In this document: piece by piece, positions 58,501 through 64,000 of the stretch
How the letters are laid out: every line of letters begins with the position of its first letter
Numbering within the stretch: position 1 is the first letter of the stretch
Assembly: GCF_028389875.1 (NCBI RefSeq)
Contig: NC_084679.1
Location: forward strand, 62,001 to 126,000
Origin: Rhea pennata
Taxonomy: Eukaryota; Chordata; Aves; Rheiformes; Rheidae
DNA: 64,000 nt
Direction: 5' to 3'
Program-made: the position numbers and the translations under genes
Notes under the pieces: generated by a model
The model's input: only the letters and a program-made list of their open reading frames with translations
The model's database searches: none
What the model was told of the DNA's origin: nothing

Positions 58501-61500
58501 AAGAAGTTACAGATGTTTAATGACAACTTGGCAATAGCTAGAAAAATCTACCATGCTGAAAAATACTGTTCATCAAATATGGAAGTCTTACCATTTGCTA
58601 GTGCCTCTACTGCTCCTTCCCCTTGCTTTTAGGAACCAGTCCTTGAGTCTTGCATACTTCTATTGCTACCACATCTCACCTTGTTATGTGCTGGTAGGGT
58701 GCAGGTACCTCCAGCAGGGTTGTATCCTCCCTTAAGGAAGGAAACAGTAAGGAAGCAGTGGATTTCAGGCAAAAAAGAGAAAACTGTAAAGGGCACTAAG
58801 GAATCTAGCATGTCATGACATGACATGATATGACATGTCATGACATGACATGAGCTAGGGTTGGTGTCTTCGCTTTGCTACCCTCACCTGCCTCTCTTGC
58901 AAAGGTTAATTGATCTTTGATTTGGGGTTTTTTTGCATGTCTCCCATTTTAACAGATTTTTTTTTGATTCTTGATGATTCATTTGAGACTCTCCCAGGAC
59001 TAGCAATAGTGAATAGTCTTAGTCTCTGCTGATTTCCCCATTGAAAGTCCCTGTCGGGAAGCAGCAAGGACCAACTTCTCCCTAAGGATTGGGGAGCTGG
59101 GAGCCAAGTGTAGTAGCAAGGCTGGTGCGTCTGCAAAGTAGCTCAGGCAGAGACTGAAGGCCCAAGCCTGGGCTTAGACAGACTGCTTTGGCCAGCAGGC
59201 TGAATGTGTAGGTAGAGAGCCCAGGTGAGGCCAGTCAGGGCAATTAGGGCCTGTTAGTGTACTCAGGGCCCTGACAGCTCTTCTACATGAAAGAAAGGCT
59301 AAAATATGGCTCTCTTAGCAAAGACAGTTGATGAGGGATCTGAAGTACGTGGTCTCACAAGATTCCCAGATGTAGTTAGGCCATTACATCATTCAAACAT
59401 GACAAAATGAATCTTGCAATTCTCACTAAGCCCCAGAGATGCTTGGCTTTCTTCTGGGAAGTATACACCAAACTGCCTATGTAACTGCACATAGGCAGTT
59501 TGGTGTATACTCATAAACATGTACATTCATGCAGAATACTCATAAACCTTGTGCAAGCCTAAGCCTCTGAGAAGAGTAACCACCAAACTCTACCAATCCC
59601 TATACAAAGATTTGAATGCTAAAAAGCTTCTCAGAGCATGCCCAAAATGGACACAGTGGAGAAACACCTCAAAAAAGTGACCTCCCTTAGTACTTAGAGA
59701 ACTCTTCTAGAACATGAGATGCTGGACTTACATACCTACTTTGCCTGACGTGTTGAAACTTCTTGAACCTACCGCTTACAGGAAGGCTTTCATTACCAGG
59801 ATTTTATATTGGAAGTGTTAGATGTAATTAATCATAATAAGGACTTGCATTTTAGCCTGCAAATCCTAAGTGAGTGCACTAACTACTGCAGGGGAAAATG
59901 ACCTTCTTTCCCTTGGTCTAGTGAATATGATTTATGGAAGTGACACTCCTTCATGTCACATTTACCACAGGTCCGCCTCCTCCTTGCATTCTTTTTTCTC
60001 TAAGTGTCATTCTTTGGATTGCCACAGAGAGGTTTTGGGGTTTTTTTTTTTAAGCGAACCTAGGAAATGTAATGAGTTGCATTTTTCAGTTGTTCTGATT
60101 TCTTTCCACTGTTTAAAACAGCATCTGCTTTTGGGGACCCTCACTTCATCACATTTGATGGTCTGAACTTCACCTTCAAAGGCCAAGGGGAATACACATT
60201 CGTGGAGTCTGATCTGACATCTCTAAGAGTGCAGGGGAGGACCCAGCAGGCACGCTTTCCCAATGGTAAGTTGGTAAGAGATGAAGTGGTGATGACAGAT
60301 AGTAGCATATGAAGCTGCTTGATTTACTCTTTCATAGCATTTCTCCTATCTTCTCATTTCTTTTTTCCCTCTTTAACCAATTACCAAGCTATGCTACTAT
60401 CTCTCTGGGTTTTAACATTGTCCTTCCTCCATTTTCAGACAGAGGAGCATCTCAGATTGATGTTCCTATCAGTGACAGCATAACTTTTTATTTACAGTAT
60501 ACATTTGTGCTTTCTGAGTTGTCGGTATAGATATTCGAACTTCACTGTGAGATAACTGACAAAAGAATGAGTTGGGTTACTTGCATCATGTTCAAAAACA
60601 GAGTTATGAAGCACAGTATTTCTTCATATGTATGTAGAGTAGGGCTAGTGTTATCTGTTTAACTCTGTTTTTATTGACTTGAGACAGAAAGTAAAAACCC
60701 TGAAAAAAAGTAGTCAAGAGAACTGAAACTTTGCAAATCTCCAAAAGGAGTTTTACCTCGCTAGATAAACAAATGAGTCCCAGGTAAATCACAGAATCCA
60801 AAATGAAGTCAGGAATACAAAGTACTAGTTAAGGATAAATTTAAAGCTTTACAAGATTGTTCTGTAATAATTTAGCTTGGGGAAATACACCAAGGAAACA
60901 CATGTGAGTCAACATAAATAATTCCAAAATTAGGCATCTCTTTTGGGGCCAACTGATACTACATGCATGGGAAGAAAGACAAGCCTTTGGGTATGCAAGT
61001 CTAGAAGTGCCTTTAGAAGTATAACAGCAAGAAAGGAAAAATACCATTTTTTTTAAGAAGCATAAGAAAATAAATGGAAACATTTTTCTGAACTTTAATT
61101 ACAAAAAGCATTATTTTTCAAAGATGCAAAGAGCATGCTAGTGTCCTTTTTATTACTGGAATTGCCAAAGGTTTAAAAAAAAGAATGTCATTTTTTTTTA
61201 GGCATGTTGGCCATTTGTGAAAGATCAGCATTTTGAAGCTAATCAAAAGGCAGTCGAGATACTCAGGGGAAAAATAACTTCCCGATCAAAGGTTATTTGT
61301 TAGTTTTGTTGGGTTTGAATAATGAAAGTTTAAGGATATATGTTGCCTTTAAGAACTCAGGAAAACAGCTCTCATTTCTCTCCACTCTCATCTCCCTTTG
61401 TAAGGAAACATGAGGTCAATTCTAGGAATCAGTCAACAGGCATAACTGCTAGCTGACACATTCTGATAATACTGTAGCTGGTAATTAATAGGAAGCAGGT

Positions 61501-62849
61501 AGGTGCATGTCCTGGTTTATATTCCTCCTGTGTTATGTGTAGAGGTATGCATATGTTGACAGAGAAAAAATGTCCTAGAAGGAGCTGAGAGAACATCTTT
61601 GGTATGGAGAAAAAGTTGTTTCTAAATACCCCAAGCTAGCAGAAAAATTCTGAACGTCTGACATGAAGGTAGCTGAGGGGATTGTTTTTGTTCAGTGGTT
61701 CTGATTGTCCCACTCTTTTAGCTTGTTTGTAAAACAAAGCCTAGGGCACAAAACCTAGAGGTGCATGTGGTCTTCATCATCTGACTGGGCAGATGTTAAA
61801 CTAGCCTGTAAGATGGAGATGATCATATACGCACACTTTAAAATGAAGGAAGAATTTGAGTATAAAACAGCCGAATGGCATCTCATTTCTCATTAGAACC
61901 TGAAAAGCCTTATATCATATACATTAATTTTTACTTTTCCCATATCTAGTGCCGATGGAGCATAAAATAAGAGACTGGCTTCAGGAAAGAATATTCCATC
62001 TGACATCTGGAATGCCATTTAAGAATTTGATATTTCCAGTAAAACTGTTAGGATGGATTAAAAATTGTCTGTGGCAAGAGCATCCAAGTAGACATGAATT
62101 GAATGTCATACTGGATGGAATAGGGATTTTCAGGGAAACACTAGGCTCTTGATACATTTTGCTGTGGCTGTGGGAGTAGTGACATGAGTTACCGAGCAGT
62201 GCCATCTCAAGTTTACCATACTAGTATTGTATTATACTCTGAGATCAGCTGCTTAGTCGTTGTTCATCCCTGATCCTGTCTGCTGTTTTGTTCTCTTACT
62301 TTCCTCTGTTTGACATGCCTTCTGTGAGATTATGGGTTTTCCTAGGGCATACTCAGAGAAATGAATGTGCAAGGAGATAAACCATTCTTCTGACATACCT
62401 CTGCCACTGCCATTGGGTTGAAGAATTTAGTATTTACAGACTTTCTGAGTAGTTAACATTCTGCTTTCAATATATTACATTGGTAGGATGATTAAATTGT
62501 GGGTTTGTATGTGATTTATATCCTTAACAGTTCCCTCAAATACAAATAATAGTATTTATTTATTTTTAGCAAATATCTGTTTTTTCCTTACATGAGTATT
62601 ACTTTCCATATTTACTTTATATGATGTTGGGTATTTTGGGTTTTTTTGTTTGTTTGTTTGTTTTTTGTTTTTTTTGGTTTTTTTGTTTTGAAGGAACAGA
62701 GACTCAGGTGACAGGTTTGTCTGCAGTGGCTGTGCAGGAGAACAGCTCTGATGTGATCGAGGTACGCTATTCAGAGGATTTGAATATGGAAGTCCTGTTG
62801 AACCAAATGGTGGTCAACTTCTCTGAGCAAAGTTGGATAGACTTAAAAG
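49469..62849 (+). CDS. SUSD2: SUSD2, sushi domain-containing protein 2 (5' part, exons 1-10)
   Basis: SUSD2 is a single-pass type I surface glycoprotein with the order signal peptide, somatomedin B, Ig/IPT-like region, AMOP, VWD, sushi, transmembrane segment. Ten exons join in phase: 49469-49535, 51480-51684, 53094-53245, 53752-53919, 54169-54343, 55947-56148, 57389-57474, 57957-58225, 60122-60265 and 62694-62849. Together they give 1,624 bases (541 codons plus one base). Residues 1-22 form a signal peptide; eight cysteines at 28-59 make the somatomedin B domain; AMOP spans about 270-435; VWD starts with GDPH at 446-449, a motif cleaved by acid-labile autoproteolysis in related proteins and in SUSD2. 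Several N-glycosylation sequons (NTT, NTS, NAT, NLT, NYS, NFT, NSS, NFS) are present. The C-terminal third lies beyond 64,000. The human protein is about 820 residues, so the part seen is about two thirds. Confidence 0.93.
49536..51479 (+). other. SUSD2: SUSD2 intron 1
   Basis: 1,944 bp, AT-rich, with no other gene or clear repeat seen. Confidence 0.8.
51480..51684 (+). CDS. SUSD2: SUSD2 exon 2: somatomedin B domain
   Basis: Acceptor TTTAACAAG|G, donor GCAG|GTGGGC, phase 2 at the end. Cysteines follow C-x3-C-x6-C-x-C-x3-C-x5-CC-x6-C, the somatomedin B disulphide-knot spacing. The tail of the exon ([14 protein letters not shown]...) starts the next, IPT/Ig-like region. Confidence 0.93.
51685..53751 (+). 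other. SUSD2: SUSD2 introns 2 and 3 (flanking exon 3)
   Basis: Intron 2 (51,685-53,093) holds an A13 run near 52,691 and nothing recognisable. Intron 3 (53,246-53,751) is 506 bp with no feature. Confidence 0.8.
53094..53245 (+). CDS. SUSD2: SUSD2 exon 3: extracellular Ig/IPT-like region
   Basis: Acceptor AATATTAACAG, donor ATCAG|GTTACT (weak). Encodes [19 protein letters not shown] and on to FPYSGTWLS. The frame stays open past the donor into intron 3, but joining to 53,752 restores the family sequence. Confidence 0.9.
53752..53919 (+). CDS. SUSD2: SUSD2 exon 4
   Basis: Acceptor CTGTAATGCAG, donor AATAG|GTAAAG. Encodes [20 protein letters not shown] through the WTHQ...EVWGYEE stretch typical of the SUSD2 region before AMOP. 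Confidence 0.92.
54169..54343 (+). CDS. SUSD2: SUSD2 exon 5, with a GC donor
   Basis: Acceptor TTTATGTGACAG. Encodes [18 protein letters not shown] through [15 protein letters not shown]. The only donor that keeps the frame into exon 6 is CAGAG|GCAAGT, the consensus form of a GC-AG intron. Confidence 0.88.
55063..55102 (+). repeat. Perfect 20-bp tandem duplication
   Basis: CTGATTTCTTTTTTTCACAA occurs twice with no gap in SUSD2 intron 5; probably a replication-slippage event. Confidence 0.95.
55947..56148 (+). CDS. SUSD2: SUSD2 exon 6: start of AMOP domain
   Basis: Long polypyrimidine tract ending CCCCTCAG, donor CCAT|GTAAGT. Encodes [20 protein letters not shown] then the KCLEW and DCPC cysteine motifs of AMOP. 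Confidence 0.93.
56149..57956 (+). other. SUSD2: SUSD2 introns 6 and 7 (flanking exon 7)
   Basis: 1,240 and 482 bp, AT-rich, with an A13 run near 57,795. No gene is seen. Confidence 0.8.
57389..57474 (+). CDS. SUSD2: SUSD2 exon 7: middle of AMOP domain
   Basis: Acceptor TTTTTTTCAG, donor GCCAG|GTAAAG. An 86-base exon encoding [20 protein letters not shown] then HCVRAIQA, with three AMOP cysteines. Confidence 0.92.
57957..58225 (+). CDS. SUSD2: SUSD2 exon 8: end of AMOP domain
   Basis: Acceptor TTTCTCAATCAG, donor AGCTG|GTGAGG. Encodes the [15 protein letters not shown] and RPSSDC motifs that close the AMOP domain. Confidence 0.94.
58809..58853. repeat. Palindromic (TGACA)n microsatellite
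   Basis: Repeats of CATGA/TGACA read almost the same on both strands (TGTCATGACATGACATGATA, then TGACATGTCATGACATGACA), so it can fold on itself. Confidence 0.9.
59052..59276 (-). mobile_element. LTR-like interspersed repeat, copy 2
   Basis: Reverse complement begins TGTCAGGGCCCTGAGT and ends TTCCCGACA, giving TGTC...GACA ends over 225 bp. Its first part matches 46,533-46,700. No target-site duplication is evident. Confidence 0.55.
59461..59510. repeat. Perfect inverted repeat, 22-bp arms and 6-base loop
   Basis: GTATACACCAAACTGCCTAT plus GT, loop AACTGC, then the exact reverse complement. One more A-T pair is possible outside. It lies in intron 8 of SUSD2, about 185 bases after the LTR-like repeat. 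It may be a small palindromic element or a hairpin RNA. Confidence 0.95.
60122..60265 (+). CDS. SUSD2: SUSD2 exon 9: start of VWD domain with GDPH
   Basis: Acceptor TTTAAAACAG, donor CAATG|GTAAGT. Encodes [20 protein letters not shown], the standard opening of a von Willebrand D domain. GDPH is the Asp-Pro site cut in several mucins and in SUSD2. Confidence 0.95.
60266..62693 (+). other. SUSD2: SUSD2 intron 9
   Basis: 2,428 bp, AT-rich. It ends in a T/TTTG-rich low-complexity tract (62,639-62,690) that forms the polypyrimidine tract of exon 10. No other feature was recognised; the short open frame at 61,949-62,152 has no family signature. Confidence 0.8.
62694..62849 (+). CDS. SUSD2: SUSD2 exon 10: VWD domain continues
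   Basis: Acceptor TTTTGTTTTGAAG after a long T/G-rich tract, donor AAAAG|GTTAGA. Encodes [20 protein letters not shown] and ends [11 protein letters not shown], phase 1. The next exon is not found before 64,000. Confidence 0.92.
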
Positions 62850-64000
62850 GTTAGATACAAATATTCACCTTGAAAGCTATTGCCTACTGTGCTTGTGTTC
62901 CAGATGTTCTTTGTGTTCCCATGTAGCCCGTGTAGTATCTCTAGATGCATGTGTTTCAATTTTCTTTTCCCTATATTTTTGAAAAACAGGCTGCCTGTTA
63001 TGTGACAAATGAAACAGAGGCCTAGCAATATCCCAGCTAATGGTATTTTATTCTTTAACCAATCTTTCTTCAGTTCAGTTGCTGCCAGATGGTGAAAAGA
63101 GACATTGAGTCAAGGCAGAATTAGTGGTATTGCACAGCTAGCATGCGCCTCAGTGAAAGAAATCAAATTGACGGCAGCATGTTGGGGAGAATACTGTATC
63201 TATCTAATCTGCCTTGCTAGCCCTGTCTTTAGAGTAACCTGGTGTGTGGATTCCTCTGGCCTTTCAGATCAGTTACAGCGGTATCATTTGTACACTTGAT
63301 TGCTATGCTGTGGGGAGCAGTATGGCCACCAGCATTACAAGGTATGGATCCCCTTCAAAATAGCCATAGATCAAGCGTGCTGGCAAGACATGCACTGTGA
63401 CTATGTCCCTATGGAGAGGTATAGCAAGGAGTCAAAGTTTGGGTGAGCACATTGTATTCTGCAGCCTTCTTGCTTCTCATTACCATTACTTGTAAATAAC
63501 CTAGTTGTAGCTGGAAGTACCTATGCTATGTCTAGGAAGAAATGGAGCTGTCAGATTTGCTAGTAGGCTGGACTGTGGCATGTTCTCCTCTCCCAGCATG
63601 TCCGAATAACATAAATGGCTTTTATCAGCACTTGGTGCTTCCCTGAGCTTTCCGGGATGTAACAGGGGAGTACAAAGAGATGGCATGCAGTCCTGATACT
63701 GAAATGTTTAACAGCTGGCTTCAATGCCCACTTCTTCCATGCTGTGTTTAAGAGGCTTGTGGAAGGATGATTTTCCTTCTCATCTCATGAAGGGTGAATG
63801 GAATGAAGAACTCCTTACTACTCATTCGATTTTGAGCCTACTAGATCAAATGCAATTAAACCTACCTTAGTAATATGAAATACAACAAAATATAACCAAA
63901 ATATGTATTAAAATATAACTTAATTTCACATTCCCATACGAGGAGCTCTCTTGATTGATCAGATGCTATTCCATTATTCTTCTATCAAAAGATACTACGA
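62850..64000 (+). other. SUSD2: Start of SUSD2 intron 10, running off the window
   Basis: No segment resembling the next part of the VWD domain, the sushi domain or the transmembrane segment appears in any plus frame before 64,000. The intron is therefore at least 1,151 bp. Confidence 0.75.

Larger units (their letters stand above)
58226..60121 (+). other. SUSD2: SUSD2 intron 8
   Basis: 1,896 bp. Contains a palindromic TGACA microsatellite, the second copy of the LTR-like repeat and a perfect inverted repeat, each listed separately. Confidence 0.85.

Noticed and set aside
62850-64000. Search for SUSD2 exon 11 (rest of VWD).
   Set aside because: No plus-strand frame with suitable phase, splice sites and VWD-like sequence was found.

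Overview
The window looks like vertebrate nuclear DNA, most likely from a sauropsid and probably a bird. The reasons are a multi-exon SUSD2 gene with GT-AG introns, CpG islands, LTR-like interspersed repeats and poly-T/TTTG tracts. The species cannot be fixed from sequence alone. There is no bacterial-type gene organisation. Nearly all long open frames in the left half are by-products of base composition.

Region 1 (1 to about 33,510) is a G+A-rich macrosatellite. A landmark segment (GCCATTCCATCC and its flanks) recurs 23 times, at intervals of only three sizes: about 640 bp (S), about 1,051 bp (M = S + 411) and exactly 1,753 bp (L = M + about 702). Six near-identical L units run head to tail from 3,969 to 14,486. 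The order is M S S M L6 M S M S S M L M M L M L, after which the copies decay steadily from about 28,040 to 33,510. The left end of the array is outside the window.

Region 2 (33,511 to about 49,380) holds no protein gene that I can identify with confidence. It has a minus-strand LTR-like element (34,783-35,177) and a striking array of about 21 units, roughly 62 bp each (35,318-36,590). Each unit is built from housekeeping-promoter motifs (two ETS, one ZNF143/THAP11-like, one YY1-like) and the array runs into a CpG island. A second CpG island (about 42,940-44,330) has splice donors on its minus-strand side, NRF1 sites, and one isolated copy of the 62-bp unit with related flank. A third CpG island (about 45,130-45,890) contains a minisatellite that repeats an NRF1 site three times. 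Other simple minisatellites, a second LTR-like repeat and a weak minus-strand ORF fill the rest.

Region 3 (49,385-64,000, plus strand) is the 5' two thirds of SUSD2, a type I membrane protein. It has a TATA promoter, a signal-peptide exon, a somatomedin B exon, an AMOP domain over three exons and the start of a VWD domain with a GDPH motif. Ten exons (1,624 coding bases, about 541 codons) join in consistent phase. The rest of VWD, the sushi domain and the transmembrane segment lie beyond the right edge. Intron 5 appears to be a GC-AG intron, and intron 8 contains a perfect 22-bp-arm hairpin.

The most unusual signal is the set of promoter-motif minisatellites (ETS/ZNF143/YY1 and NRF1) lying between a decaying macrosatellite edge and an ordinary gene.
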